A stretch of 64,000 nucleotides of DNA, taken from NCBI GenBank assembly GCA_933207985.1, contig OW240914.1:135311563-135375562 (forward strand), given 5' to 3'. The first letter of the stretch is position 1; the number at the start of each line of letters is the position of its first letter. This document shows, in pieces, positions 46,801 through 58,577 of the stretch. The stretch is from Pelobates cultripes (lineage: Eukaryota; Chordata; Amphibia; Anura; Pelobatidae). The notes beneath the pieces are model-generated. The model worked only from the letters and a program-made list of their open reading frames with translations. It searched no databases and was not told the DNA's origin. A program made the translations under genes and the position numbers.

Positions 46801-47343
46801 TAGATAACAGCTTTGTTAGCAGAGATGGGTTTCATGAATTAAATGAATTTCAAAACTGGAGAAAGCTAGGGAAGGGGTGTGGGCAGAGTTTTAAAGGAGC
46901 AGTGGTGTGAAAGCAGAACTCCTACACCACCACATTTACTCTCAGCCTGTCTTGGGTTGTGGGTAAAGTGAAGACAACCAAAGGATAGTGAGGCAGGGGT
47001 AGCAGTATCAGAGGGAGAAAGCTATGTTTCCGTGCAAGTAGGTTTAGGGAGTGTGAAATAAATAGGTCATGGAAGGAAGTTGTTAGTTCCAGGTGGGTTA
47101 CTAGAGGAGGTACCAGTGTTTGGAGAGACCTCACCAGCTGCCAGGAGCAGTAGTGTGGAGAGGAAGAGAAAGGGGTAGTAAGATTTAAAAGTTTGGGGTA
47201 AGCGCTTGTATTGAGAGGATTTAGGAAGGGTTTGTGGAGAAAGGCTGAATAGATATGAGTAAAGTGCATGTGATGAATACAGAGATGAGGGAAGAAGAGT
47301 GGGAGCAATGAAGATGGTGTCAGAAGGAATAGGTAAATAAAAC
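43850..47343 (-). pseudogene. L2-type LINE, EN to 3' region, broken by an LTR
   Basis: Minus strand from 47308: an endonuclease-end frame (HSFLPL...), then the linker/RT N-terminal frame 46649-46023 with SKTRLQPWHTKSTRYLQRC-like, YSTALTLAKQSYFSSLVNS and SPRLLFSTFNSLL. Next is 46441-45965 with FACYFTDKIEQLR. After the LTR (45369-45910), RT and 3' blocks follow, including MDYCNSLLVSLPKSRTVPLQ with MNVAARLQ (44470-44380). Frameshifts are common. Its 5' part is cut by the L1 insertion at 47343 and may continue at 53839. Confidence 0.8.
45369..45910 (+). mobile_element. 542-bp solo LTR-like element, TGTCACA...TGTGACA
   Basis: Perfect 7-bp inverted ends. Contains 'ctgtcgtggtttccctttg' and 'ggccaatctaaggtccggtt'. 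Interrupts the L2 reading frame. No clear target-site duplication, so one edge may be a few bases off. A 156-bp deleted relative is at 20102-20257. Confidence 0.7.
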
Positions 47344-47854
47344 TATAGAGATGTTTTTTTTATTTTATTTATTTTATTTTATTTTGAGAGCATGCATTAT
47401 GAACACTTTTTCATATAAATCCAAAGTGACTGTGATACATCTGAAGTTCACATAAAAAAAGAAATATCCATATGAATCAGTACAACAAAAACCGACAAAA
47501 CCATTAACATGTAGGTTGTGCAATCTAACATTCGAAACCCTCTGCCACCTATACGGTCAGTGTGCCCCTATGGGTTGGTTTCTTCCATCCCCGATGTTTC
47601 GGACCCAAAAACTCTCCCAAAGTGTAGCAGCTCTCCTGATCAACTCGGCCCCATTGGGGCTGTCCGCTCTCAATCCTATGGGGCCTGCTCCTAGTCCCCC
47701 GAGACTTGAGTGGATCGTTCCCCTCCCTTCTTCTCCCCCCGCCCTGTTTAAGACTCGCTCATTCTTTAGGGTTTGCGGGTATACTCGCGAGTTTTGTGAT
47801 GGATGGCTTGCATATGGGGTTTAAAGAACTAGCCGTCCCTTAGTGTTACCTGGG

Positions 47855-50800
47855 TCAATTGAGGCTTTTAGTGAGGTGTCCGTGTTCCTGTGTAAATAGT
47901 TTCCAGGGAGTCCATATTGTGTTGAACCAATGTTGCTTGCCTAGTGTGGACATTCTGAGTTCCTCCATCTTATGTATATAATCTATCTTTAGGTACCATT
48001 CCCTGCGTGAGGGCTTAACTTGAGATTTCCAATGCCCCACTATTACCGTCTTCGCTGTTGTCAGGAGAAAATATAATATAGACTTTTTAAATTTGGCCAG
48101 TGAAATGGGGATGTGGAAGTAAAGTAGTGCCTCAGGTGTGAATGCTATGGGTATCCCGCTAAGGCGCTCCGTTAAATTCGCGACTTCCTTCCAGAATCTT
48201 ACCACTCCTCTACATTCCCACCAAATATGGTAGTATGTTCCCCGTTCTGCCTCGCATCTCCAACATATGGGGGATTGTTGTCGTTTGTATTTATTTGCTT
48301 CTACAGGTGTGATGTGCCATTTCGTGAGGAATTTATAGTTAGCCTCTTGCATTGGTATGTTAGGATGTGTTTTCAGCATTTTTTGTAATATAGCCGACCA
48401 TTGGGATTCCTCCAGAGGTGTAGAGAACCGACCAAATGCGGCTCTTGTGAACCACGGGAGGCCTGCGTTCTCCGAAGTCTGGATTAATTGGTAACATTTT
48501 GATATTTTCTTATTTATTGGTTTTGTACATAAGGCTTCAAAAGCTGTCTCAGCCCTGGGAGTCCAATTTAAGAGTTGTTCTTTGCTTAAGAAATGTTTGA
48601 GTTGATAGTATCGGAATGTTTGGAGCATGGTTTGGGTTTTGGATCTCGCAAGATCCGGTAGAGGTCTCAGTCCTTGAGGTCCTATAACCTCACATAATGT
48701 TACATAATGATCTCTCGTCTTGGGTGTCCCTGAGGCCCTCCCGAAACCCTCCAGATCCGCCTGTAGTAATGGGTTATGTGATATGGGGTATTTGGGAGAT
48801 GTGGTCGGAGTAAATTCCGAGCCCCGATTGATTGACTTCCAGATTTGTAGTGTGGGGGTGATCGTAGGGAGTTTGTTCGGGATCGTATTATGTGTGGCGT
48901 GAATTGTCCAGGGGAGAGCTTGCAATGGGGTGGCTATTTGATCTTGTTCTATCCTTACCCAAATTTTTTTCCCGTCTGTTCTCGACAACTGTATTATGCG
49001 CCCTAGGTGAATTGCTTTGTAATATTGGAGAATGTGCGGGAATCCTAGGCCACCTCTATCTCTATTTTTGGTCAGAATATTAAAGGCTATCCTGGGTCTT
49101 TTCTTAGCCCAAATAAAAGAAGTGAGCATAGTTTGTATCTGTTTAAAATTTTTTGGGCGGATATAGATTGGTAATGTGTTGAGTAAATATAATATACGTG
49201 GTAGAATCATCATTGTGATGATGTTGATACGGCCCATCCACCGAAAGTGTGGTTTATTCCACTTTGCTAGATCTGAGCTTATTGCGGCGAGTAGCTGTGG
49301 GAAGTTTGCGGAATATAGTGTGTTGTATGAATTCGTTAATTGTACTCCCAGATATTCAATGGAGTTGTTAGCCCAGAGGTATGGGTATGTGTTTCGTATG
49401 TGGGTGACTTGGTCCTTAGGAACATTAATATTTAAGATCTCACATTTTTCTGTGTTTATTTTAAATTTAGAGAAGGCACTGTATTTGTCGAGACTTCCAT
49501 GAGAATAGGCAGACTGGATATAGGGTATGATATGGTAAATAGTAAGTCATCTGCAAAAGCAGACACTTTATATTCTTTGGTCCCTACTCCAATGCCCCTT
49601 ATGCCTACCCTCCTGCGGACCTCTTGTAGTAGAGGTTCTAACGTTAAGATAAATAAGAGGGGAGATAGCGGGCAACCCTGGCGCGTACCATTGCTTATTT
49701 GAAAGGGTTTCGATAGCTGCCCGTTCACTTTTAGCTGCTCCGTGGGTGTTGAGTATATGGCCTTAATCTATCCCCAAAGCCCAAGGCTGTCAGGGTTAGT
49801 GTGAGAAAAGACCAGTCCACCCTGTCGAACGCCTTCTCCGCGTCTATCGCCAGCATGAGAGAGGGCGTCTTGGTTTTCGAGGCTGCATGAATCAGGTTGA
49901 TTGTTTTGGTTGTATTGTCCTTCGCCTCTCTCGCTGGGACAAAGCCTGCCTGATCAGGGTGGACTAGGTCTGTCAAGAAGGGCCGCAGTCTCAGTGCCAT
50001 CATTTTGATGAAAATTTTAATGTCCACATTGATAAATGAGATTGGTCTATAACTTGCGCATTTTTCCGGGTCTTTCCCGGGTTTGGGCAAGAGTGTGATG
50101 GATGCCTCTAGTGCTTGTGTGGGTATAGAATGTCCTAGAGGGATAGAATTAATAGCATCTAGGAAAGGATCCATCAGATCTTTTTGAAAGGCTTTATAAT
50201 AAACCGCGGAGAATCCGTCTGGGCCTGGACTTTTGTTCCCTGGGTGTTAGTTTGATGGCCAATTTCAGTTCATCTAAGGAGAATGACTCCTCCAATGATC
50301 TTGTGGCCGCTGTCGTCAGTGTGGTTTCAAATTTGTCTGCCAAATATGCTGTGATGTCTTCAGTGGTTGGGGCTGTATTTCTTAAATTATATAGGGACGT
50401 GTAGTAATCCCTGAAAGCCTCTGCTATGTCTTCTGTAGTGGATGCTATTGTGTTGTTAGAGCGATTTATCCTGGGGATATAAGTTTGGGCTTGTTTGTGT
50501 TTCAGAGCATGGGCCAGTAGTTTGCCACTTCTATTGCCTTGTGCGAAGTATAGGTGATTAGTCCAGAGTATGGCTTTTTTGGCATTGTCTAACATAATGG
50601 AGTGTAATTCTTTTCGTAACGCAATAAGCGAGCGGAATATTGGATCTGAAAGGTTGTGTTTGTGGGTTTCCTCGAGGGAACCTATTTCTCCTAATAGTTC
50701 TGAGATCCTTTTGTGTTTGTTTTTCTTGGTCTGTGCCCCCCATTTTATAAGTTCTCCCCGTATTACTGCTTTGTGTGCCTCCCACTGTGTAAATGCCGTC

Positions 50801-51504
50801 GTGTCGGGAGTTTTGTTCTCTTTAAAATATTGTGTGATGTACTCCTGTACTGCTTGTTTGATTTGGTGTGATTGAAGCAGGTGTGGGTTTAACTTCCACT
50901 GCCCTTTGGGGCGGGGGAATGATGGAAGATCTAATGTAATAGTTATTGGGGCGTTATCAGACCATGTTTCATTTCCTATGGTCGCAACTGTTATGAGACT
51001 CAGATCTCTGTGTCGTTAGGAAGAAGTCTATACGTGAGTACATGTTATTCGGGACTGAGTAATGTGTGAAGTCCTTCGTGGTTGGGTGCAGGACCCTCCA
51101 ACAGTCCACTAGTTGGTTTGTATGCAAAATATGTTGCATTTGATGTCGGGCCGGTTCCATGTGTTTAGTTTTAAGTGAAGTGCTATCTTTAGCAGAATCC
51201 AGGGAAATGTTGAAGTCACCCCCGATTATCATTATGCCTTGTGTATTTCGCTGGATTGATGTAAGTGAACGGAACCCCGGATTTGATCAATATTGCCACC
51301 CCCCTAGATTTACTTTTACTAAAATTATTGTAGTAGACGTGTGAATCTAGTGTGTCTAAGGGAGGGTGCCGTCGTGCCCCTAAGGTGAGTTTCCTGCAGG
51401 AAAATGTCTGCTCCCGATGCTGCTAAGTCCTTGAGCACCATCCTCCGCTTCTCTGTGGAGTTTAGGCCCCTAACATTTTGTGATAGTATTTGGAGTTTAC
51501 CCAT
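47855..51504 (-). pseudogene. L1-like ORF2 (endonuclease/RT), few lesions
   Basis: ATG at 51504 opens MGKLQILSQNVRGLNSTEKRR and then FLQETHL (APE N and E blocks). A deletion plus frameshift precedes IIGGDFNISLD (51230) and YSRIDFFL. RT follows in several frames: KPGKDPEKCASYRPISFINVDIK (50174-49731), AIDAEKAFDRVDWSFL, NGTRQGCPLSPLLFIL, and SAFADDLLFTI (~49570) with FADD intact. The 460-codon C-terminal frame (49237-47855) includes FIWAKKRPRI, WRCEAERGTYYHIWWEC (a Cys/His knuckle-like block) and FWKEV. About four to six breaks in total. Inactive, but less decayed than the sense copy. Confidence 0.88.
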
Positions 51505-52615
51505 GCTAGGGTCTAGTTATCCGTATGTCTGGAGATAAGCAGAACTCAGGGGTATTTTCACTGACCCTACCTCTTATCCAATGTCTAATCTCAGGGAGAT
51601 AAGAGAGTTTTGTGGTGATGTGATTGACCAGTTAAAGAACCCCTGATCTTAGTGGTTTGATTGCACCTGAACGAGTAACTTTGAAGTTTAAACTATATAC
51701 AATTAAATGTACGCGAACAACAATAATATGATCAATATTCACTAGTCTCTATCACTAAGAGACTAACAGTACTTGTAGTGTGGTTTGTTAACAATATTGT
51801 CTTTAGAGTAGGTCACGTGTGTGAGTGAGGGTATCGTTTTTTTTTTTTGTTTTTTTTTAACCCTCACTTATGCGAATCGATTTATGGGCTTCTCTTAGTA
51901 TTTATGGTGACCTCTACTAAGGAGTCGGTACTCAACCCTGAGTGCTCTAAGTTATATTAACTTAGTCAGGGTAGTGTGAAGAACTGACAATGATCTAGGC
52001 CGATAGTCAGTTATTGTGGTATGTACCGCTCTAGACCATAAAGGTCCCTCGACAGTGGGGGTTTGTGTGTCGTCGGTCAGTGCGAGGTGCAAATTGTGCT
52101 TTGCCTCTCACCCTGCCCGAGTCTCGCCGCCCTCAAAGGGTGGTCACAATATAACTTTCTCCGACGACTTTCTCCGAGTGTGAACATCGCTCCCCCTCCG
52201 CGGCTGTGACTGTAATGAGTGCGTAGCCCGGGATAACAGATTGAGATCAGCATGAGGGTTTTATGTTATCTTATAGTGGCGAGTTCTAAATTCCACTTCT
52301 TAAAGAAGGCGGTCTAGCTAGGTCCCCTACTATCCTGGTGGTGTGTCTAGGTATCCCCCAGAGTTTCGCCTGCGTGTTTCCCCCCCTGCAAACCCTCGGG
52401 TCTTGTGCCTTTAATTGGTGTTTCTTGGGTGGTCTGGAGTGCTAGATACAGGGGCATTCTCATTTGTGATAGTAACCTGTCCCTCCTGTCATGCTGATCT
52501 CATCTGTTACAGTAAAATACAACAATCATAAATGTTTACCATCCCAGATTAAGTCAGGTATAGGGATAGTCCCAAAGTCCTGTCTGCTTTACTTTATATG
52601 AAGATGGGACCCGGC

Positions 52616-53806
52616 TCATCTGTTCCTTTTTGGAGTGTTTGGTAGGCGCTGGGGTTTTTGCTGGAGTGACTCCGTCGGCGCTCTCTTTATCGGTGTCTTT
52701 CTGGGGTCTTGAGGTCGACTTTGCTTTCGTCGGCTAGGCGGAGGTTGGTTCCTTTGGCTCCCAACTTCATACCAGTCTTGTATTTCCATCGTCGGGATGC
52801 CCAGACGTTTAGTGAATTCCGGGAGGTCTGCCGCTGTCGTCATGGAGATCTGGTTCCCCTGGTGGTTAGCGATGAGCGAGAAAGGAAAGCCCCACCTGTA
52901 TTTGATTCCCGCCTGTTGTAGGGCTTGTGTGACTGGCCTCAGGGCCCTCCGACCTCTAAGTGTTAGCCAGGACAGATCAGGGAGCAATAGTATCTTCGTA
53001 TTGTTAAACAGAATTTCGGCAGTTTCTCTCGCCTTGTGCATAATTTCCTCCTTCTCCGCAAAGTAATGAACTCTGCATATGACGTCTCTGGGGGTTTCCG
53101 GTGCTAGGCCCCTAGGCTTGAGCGCTCTGTGGGCCCTATCTAAGATGATATGAGTGTTTTCGGGCCTCTGTAGTATTTTGTTGAAAAGAGTTTGTAGTAT
53201 CATGTGGAGGTCTTCACCCATTCCTTGCGCCTCTGGAAGGCCGCGTACTCTAATATTGTTTCTGCGGCCTCTATTATCGAGATCTTCGGCCAGTTGCATG
53301 TTATAAAGTGATTTGGCCTCCTGCCTCTCTTGGCCCTGTTCCAAATTTAGCAGCCTATCCATAATTTGTTCGCAGTCGTCCTCTAGATCTCCCACTCTGT
53401 TACTAATCTGTTTGACTTCTGAGGTGAGTGTGGAGAGTTGTTCTTGCACAGAGGATTCTAATTTCGTGAACATAATAGCTAGTTCTGCTTTCGAAGGCAT
53501 ATTCTGGAGTATTTCTTTTATTTCTGCCATGCCTGTCCCAGCAGCAAGCTCGGATCTAGACGGGCTGCTGGAGTGTGAGCCGCGTGAGAAAGATGGCGTC
53601 CGGCACTCTTCTTGCTCCGCTCCTAGGATAGAGACCGTGTCCCCGAAATAGCGGTCTAGATCTCCGGATTTTTTGCCCGATCCCGGGTCCGGAGTGTGTG
53701 CCAGGGGAGATTTGCGTTTTTTGTTTCCTATTGGGGTTCCTGGACGGCAATATCCCGGGTAGAGTTTATCCGCTTTGAGGAGCTTCGTTGCAGCACGTCT
53801 GTTCAC
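52616..53806 (-). CDS. L1-like ORF1 protein, 396 aa, apparently intact
   Basis: Open from ATG 53806 to stop at 52616. Residues 1-92 are a basic/polar N-terminus (KKRKSP at ~29-33). Residues 93-170 form a predicted coiled coil (KLESSVQEQLSTLTSEVKQI). Residues ~176-255 are the RRM-like domain starting LDNRGRRNNIRVRGLPE. DRAHRALKPRG (223-233) and PRDVICRVHYF (239-249) are conserved L1 ORF1 blocks. The C-terminal domain contains KYRWGFPFSLIA, and residues 350-396 are a Lys/Arg/Pro/Gln-rich tail. Family role: LINE RNA binding and chaperone, forming trimers. The start chosen is the first Met of the frame; the short 5' leader before it fits. Full length for the family. Expression cannot be judged. 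Confidence 0.88.
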   Translation of the reverse strand: MNRRAATKLLKADKLYPGYCRPGTPIGNKKRKSPLAHTPDPGSGKKSGDLDRYFGDTVSILGAEQEECRTPSFSRGSHSSSPSRSELAAGTGMAEIKEILQNMPSKAELAIMFTKLESSVQEQLSTLTSEVKQISNRVGDLEDDCEQIMDRLLNLEQGQERQEAKSLYNMQLAEDLDNRGRRNNIRVRGLPEAQGMGEDLHMILQTLFNKILQRPENTHIILDRAHRALKPRGLAPETPRDVICRVHYFAEKEEIMHKARETAEILFNNTKILLLPDLSWLTLRGRRALRPVTQALQQAGIKYRWGFPFSLIANHQGNQISMTTAADLPEFTKRLGIPTMEIQDWYEVGSQRNQPPPSRRKQSRPQDPRKTPIKRAPTESLQQKPQRLPNTPKRNR

Positions 53807-53838
53807 ATCGGAGTCAGGACATGCCCCCCTATAGAGAT

Positions 53839-54200
53839 ATTTGAATATTGAGGGATATGTGCTGTGTTTTTAAGGTATGGAGATGGGTTATGGGTTAAAA
53901 GGAATTAATTGTGTGAATGAAGATAGTTTAGGGGTTGGTGAACATGATTGGTTTGTTAGGAAAGCCAGGTAGTTTGAGCAATCTATAAATGTAATGAGTT
54001 AAGGATGAAGTGTGCAATAGTCATCAATTAAGTAGTAATAGTTTAAGGTATGAAGATAGATCGGAATACAATTGAAAAGAAAAATAGGAAAAATAAATAT
54101 TCCGGGTATTCTTAAGTAGATCATCCTGAAATGCTACCTCTGCTCAAGGCTGTTCCTGCAGGGTTTGGTACTGAGAGTCCTGTGAGTAGAATTTGAAATG
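53839..54200 (-). other. Possible continuation of the L2 interrupted by the L1
   Basis: Immediately after the L1 target duplication. Purine-rich sequence of the same character as the L2 5' part, but I see no coding block. Inferred from the nesting only. Confidence 0.3.
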
Positions 54201-54224
54201 TGTATGGGGCCAAGGCTTTGCTTA

Positions 54225-54480
54225 CGGCTGTTCTTTAAAGAAGAGCATATCAGAAATACCAAAAAGGGCTACGAAGGACATCGTGCATCACATTTCAAGA
54301 CACAACATGAAAATAATCCTAAAGGCCTCCAATTTATGGGCATCCAAAAAGTTTTAGGCAATTGTTGAGGGGGAGACTTCATGAGGAAGTTTGGCAACAT
54401 GAAATTAAGTGGATATTCAACCTTCGGACCTTACAACCCCAAGGATTGAATATCTACTTTGAATTATGTGATTTCATTTA
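54225..54480 (+). pseudogene. Penelope-like endonuclease C-terminal fragment
   Basis: Broken frames: RATKDIVHHISRHNM, then WIFNLRT/FNLRTLQPQGLN (54410-54450), the C-terminal block of PLE GIY-YIG endonucleases (compare WIYHLDTLAP at 14900). Stops and frameshifts; isolated. Confidence 0.6.
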
Positions 54481-54589
54481 ACATTATATATTTGTTTCAA
54501 TTTTATACACCCACTTCCTATTATATATTTTCAAATACATAAGTACGATTATCTTCCCTTCCTTTAATATTGACCCCATAACACCTCAA

Positions 54590-54840
54590 GGCATGCTATA
54601 CTGTCCCTGCAATAAAATACACATATTTGTATTCAGCGTTGTCTCACATGTAAAACAGCACCCCCTATGTACAGGTTTTATGGGGTTTTGGGAAGTTAGA
54701 GAGTCAAATATAGCATGTTATATTTTTCATTTTTTTTCACATTGAAATTTGCCAGATTGGTTACATTGCCTTTGAGACTGTATGGTAGCCCAGGAATGAG
54801 AATTACCATACCATATTTTAAACTATTGTAAAATCTAAAT
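54590..54840. mobile_element. TTAA-family fragment
   Basis: 'tattcagcgttgtctcaca', 'atgtacaggttttatggggttttgg', 'gccagattggttacattgcc' and 'tggtagcccaggaatgagaattacca' match the body of the element at 29672-31519 and the remnant at 1799-2330. Confidence 0.65.
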
Positions 54841-55164
54841 ATTCACTGATCATTGTCGTACATTTTATTATTAATTATTTCTCACAATAAAGTAGATATA
54901 TATGTTAAAATAGCAGGCAACTCTTTGCTTTAAATTAATCAAGCTGAAATAGTGCCAAAATATGCATTTTTGATATTAATAAAAATTATTGAATTTATTT
55001 TAAATAACTTTTATAAAATATTATTTGTAATATTTAACACCCAAAACAGCCTAACAATGTTTGAATTTATTTATGCTTCTTATTATTTCCTCCTCTTTTA
55101 TGGTTGCATCTAGCCATTCTCTTTGGGCGTCCGTTAATTTAGGTAGATTAAGTTCTTTAAATTA

Positions 55165-55494
55165 AGTAGACTCTTTCTAGTAGGAGTTAGAAAACCAGGA
55201 GTTCATTGGAGTGGTTTGTATACTGTGGAGAGTGGTTTGTATTTTTTTTTGTTTAATCTGTTTTATTAGCAAAGTTTAAAAAAAAAAATAAAGGAAAAAA
55301 GTTTTCTTTTTTTTTAATTTCTGTGTTCTGTTTTTTCCCCTCCTTTGTGCTGCTGCTTAATTGGGGAAGTGTTCATTAATTGCCACCTGTGTGGGATTTT
55401 TTATTCCTATAAAGGCACACCCCAAACTCACGGAGCTTGCTCATATTGCTTGAAAGTAGACTCTTTCAAGTAGGAGTTAGAAAATCAGGAGTTA
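55165..55494 (+). promoter_or_regulatory. CR1 5' region with a repeated 40-bp monomer and TATA-like box
   Basis: 'gtagactctttctagtaggagttagaaaaccaggagtt' at 55165-55203 recurs with two changes at 55455-55494. Between them lies 'tattcctataaaggcacacc', a TATA-like box upstream of the second monomer. This would fit a tandem-promoter LINE 5' UTR ahead of the ORF1 frame at 55532. Inferred from position. Confidence 0.4.
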
Positions 55495-55531
55495 AAACTA
55501 ACAATGTAATTGTTTTACTGTATCTGGGGAA

Positions 55532-56147
55532 ATGAGTGTTGGCAAGATTGGTGGTTTGACTCAATGCATATCTTGTTGCATGTATGCATGCCTGGATGTA
55601 CCCGTCCAGGGTCCATACCTCTTTGACGGTTGTGTGCGAGTGGCTTTTCTGGAATGTCAGATTGGAGATCTCGAGAAGCAAATCGCAACATCGAGGGAGA
55701 AAGACAATCTGGAGAGGAGTCTCCTGCTCACTGAGCAGAGTTTAGTGGGGACAGGTAGTGGAGAGGGAGGAGATAAGACAGATGGGGAACAGGCACGTAG
55801 CTCGTGACAGGGGGGAGGGAAGAGATAAGGGCTAGCTAGTCCTGATTTGGTGCAACCTAGCTGATTTGCCAGTTTGAGTGAAGATGTTTGGAGCATCAGC
55901 TCAGGAGTAGATTAGAGGAAGCTTTTACTTCTAACAGCCGAGGTAACAGCCCCTCTAGTACGGGTGGAGATCAAAATGTAAGGAAGGCAAGACAGGTTGT
56001 GGTGGTAGGGGACTCTATCATTAGGAGAGTAGATAGGGCTATCTGCCGCTCTGATCGGCTCAACTGGACAGTTTGCTGTCTCCCGTGTGCTCGGGTCCGG
56101 CATGTTGCTGACAGAATGCATGGAATATTGGGAGGAGAAGAGGGTTT
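55532..56147 (+). pseudogene. CR1 LINE ORF1 with esterase-type block
   Basis: ATG at 55532. A short coiled-coil-like stretch (LECQIGDLEKQIATSREKDN) is followed, after a frame break at ~55806, by VVVVGDSIIRRVDRAICR and VCCLPCARVRHVADR. The GDSI block and following residues match the SGNH-esterase domain that CR1 ORF1 proteins carry (family knowledge). It stops at ~56147 where a MITE half begins; the rest of ORF1 and the ORF2 endonuclease are missing. Confidence 0.7.
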
Positions 56148-56386
56148 CCGCGCTTCTAACTGTGAAAATCACAGTGAGAAGACGCCAGCGTCCATAGGAA
56201 AGCATTGTGAATGCTTTCCTATGAGACTGGCTGAATATATGCGCGCGGCTCTTGCCGTGCATGCGCATTCAGCCAAGGAGGAGAGTCCCCCGCCCGGCGC
56301 TGGGGAAAGAGGTAAGTTTAACCCCTCAGGGCCCTATAGTGCCAGGAAAACGAGTATGTTTACCTGGCACTATAGTGGTCCTTTAA
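56148..56386 (-). mobile_element. TTAAAGGACCACTATAGTGCC MITE half in CR1
   Basis: Ends ACCTGGCACTATAGTGGTCCTTTAA at 56386 and includes 'actgtgaaaatcacagtgagaag' and 'ggaaagcattgtgaatgctttcc'. The other terminus is missing, so its edge probably coincides with a deletion in the CR1. Confidence 0.75.
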
Positions 56387-56858
56387 GGAAGAACCCATGG
56401 CAATAGATGTGCAAATGATTGCTACTAAAAAAACTTGCAAAATAATTGTAATTGGTTAACTCAAGACATGGTGCTGCAGCAACTAAAGGAAGTTAATATA
56501 AACAAAGCTCCAAGGCCTGACGGTATCCATCCACGAGTACTTAAGGAACTAAGTGTAGAAATAAGTGAACCTCTGTTTTTAATCTTTCAAGATTCTTTTC
56601 TTTCAGGCAGTGTTCAGGAGGATTGGAGGAAGGCAGATGTGGTTCCTATATTCAAAAAGGGTTCAAAATCCTTGCCTGGAAATTATAGACCTGTGAGCTT
56701 ATCTTCTGTGGCCGGGAAAATATTCAAGAATTCCTTGAGAAGAACATGGTTATCAGCATGGTTTTTATGAAGCACAGGTCATGTCAAACTAACTTGATTG
56801 CGTTCTACGAAGAATTAAGTAGAAGTATAGATCAGGGTGTTGCAATGGATGTGATCTA

Positions 56859-58577
56859 CCGTATATACTAGAGTATAAGTCGACCCGAATATAAGTTGAG
56901 GCCCCTAATTTTACCCCAAAAAACTGGGGTAAAAACTAGGGTGGAAAATGCAGCAGCTACTGGTACATTTCTATAAGACTAGGGTGGGAAATGCAGCAGA
57001 ATAAAACTAGGGTGGGTAAATTTCTAAATAAAACTAGATCCCCCAAAAATTATATTAATTGAATATTTATTTACAGTGTGTGTATATAATGAATGCAGAG
57101 TATGTTTGTGTAGTGTGTGTGTATATATAATGAATGCAGTGTGTGTGTGTATGAATGCGTGTGTGTGTTTATGTGATGCAGAGTGTGTAACCTTTGTGAT
57201 GGGTGGGCATTTTTATTTTTAAGTGTTCTTGCATAGCAAGACCACTTAATGTTATCTCACATATATATTATTATTATTATTATTATTATTGCAAAATTTG
57301 CCACCCAACTCCTCCCACAGTTTTTACACTACATAGACAAAAATTTACCAAAACGTGCAGATTGTTCCTGATCGGATTGCTATTACTTTGTGGAACGTTT
57401 CGCCGAACGGTTCACAGAGTATCGTCGTTCTTGTGGCGCAATTTGTCCCATAGGAATGAATGGCAAAGCTAGAGTGGGAGCTGGCGAAAGCTGAAAAATC
57501 AAGACATGATTTCTAAACTGCCACCACTCCCTCATTTTCAAGCCCACCTACACAAATCTTATATCAAAACGTTCAGCTATCCCTGCTGCCACTAGAAATG
57601 TCCACTGCTAAGCCATAGTCCTGATAGATTTCACAATATGACCATTTGTTTGCAACTCACGCCTTCCATTGACATTCTTTGAAACTTCACTCAAGCCAGC
57701 TCAAACTTGAAGGGCAATTTCTACACTGCGACTGTGCCTTCATTTTTAATACTTCAGAGACATAGTATGCATCAAAATGTAGATCTGGGTCTTGTGATTC
57801 TCACAATATAAAGCCCTTCGCTGTAGGATTTATAGTTTTTACAATCCGACCGTTTGAAGATGGCAACCGCCAAAATATTCTGACCTGTGCCAGGCTGCAG
57901 CAGCAAGTGATGTCATAGACAGGGCCTTTTGAACACCTGCTAATGTTTTTATAAATGTATGGTTTAATGTAACTGTGCAACAACGTTGCAATTAAATGTG
58001 CTATATAAATGATAACAGTTACTCCGCCCACTCCAGTTGTAGACTACTGGTGGAGGCAAGAACACTTCACACAATTTCCCCAGAAATTGTAGCTTTTCTA
58101 GTTCATTATTATTTTAATATTACATTTTATTTTTAATATTACATTTTTATTTTATTTTAATATTATTAAAAAAAAAAAAAAAAGAATAAATGTGTCCCCC
58201 CCCCTCCCTGCTTGATACATGGGCAGGGAGGGGGGTGGGCTATCTCAATCCTTGGTGGTCCAGTGAATGGGCTGTGCAGGAGGAGGGCTGGGAGCAAGCT
58301 GTTACCTTTGCAGCAGCTCCTTTCAGCTCGACTGCTCTAGCGAGACTTACAGTGGAGTTAAACGGCACGAAGGAGAAGGGAGCTGAACGGAGCTGCTGTA
58401 AATGTAAGTAACCGCTTCCTCCCAGCCCCCAACAGGACTTCCGTGCTTGTAATGAGCCCGACGGTCCTGGTCTGTATTATGGCAATGTAAGTTGCCTTAA
58501 TACAGACATTGAATACGAGTGGGGGTTTTCAGCACCAAAAAAGTGCAGAAAAAATCCTTATACTTGAGTATATACAG
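56859..58577. mobile_element. TA-flanked TIR element CCGTATATACT...AGTATATACAG
   Basis: TA at 56857-56858 and 58578-58579. TIRs of ~21 bp are CCGTATATACTAGAGTATAA and the complement of TTATACTTGAGTATATACAG. Removing it with one TA restores the CR1 frame exactly (VIY then FNFA). The core has GT repeats, poly-T/A and the 'cccctccctgcttg' hairpin shared with the hAT at 26510. It contains a further insertion at 57221-58067. No transposase. Confidence 0.88.
57221..58067. mobile_element. Insertion with AAGTGTTCTTGC inverted ends
   Basis: 12-bp ends AAGTGTTCTTGC and GCAAGAACACTT. It interrupts the sequence that is continuous in the related element at 20860-20880. Contains a (TTA)n run at 57267-57292. 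Non-coding; superfamily not recognised. Confidence 0.6.

Larger units (their letters stand above)
47353..53829 (-). mobile_element. Near full-length L1/Tx1-like LINE, antisense, 9-bp TSD
   Basis: Flanked by TATAGAGAT at 47344-47352 and 53830-53838. On the minus strand it starts AGGGGGGCATGTCCTGACTCC-like (5' end), then ORF1 (intact), a ~1.1-kb spacer, ORF2 (broken) and a 3' UTR ending in a T-rich run on the + strand (47353-47385). 6.48 kb. It lies in an L2 copy. The perfect duplication and open ORF1 suggest it is among the younger LINE insertions here. Confidence 0.92.

Noticed and set aside
47516..47824. 102-codon + strand ORF
   Set aside because: Lies in the 3' UTR of the antisense L1, opposite strand, with no homology to a known family.
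52616..53806. Intact 396-codon frame as a host gene
   Set aside because: Coiled coil plus RRM plus DRAHR block, position next to ORF2, and flanking L1 ends show it is LINE ORF1.
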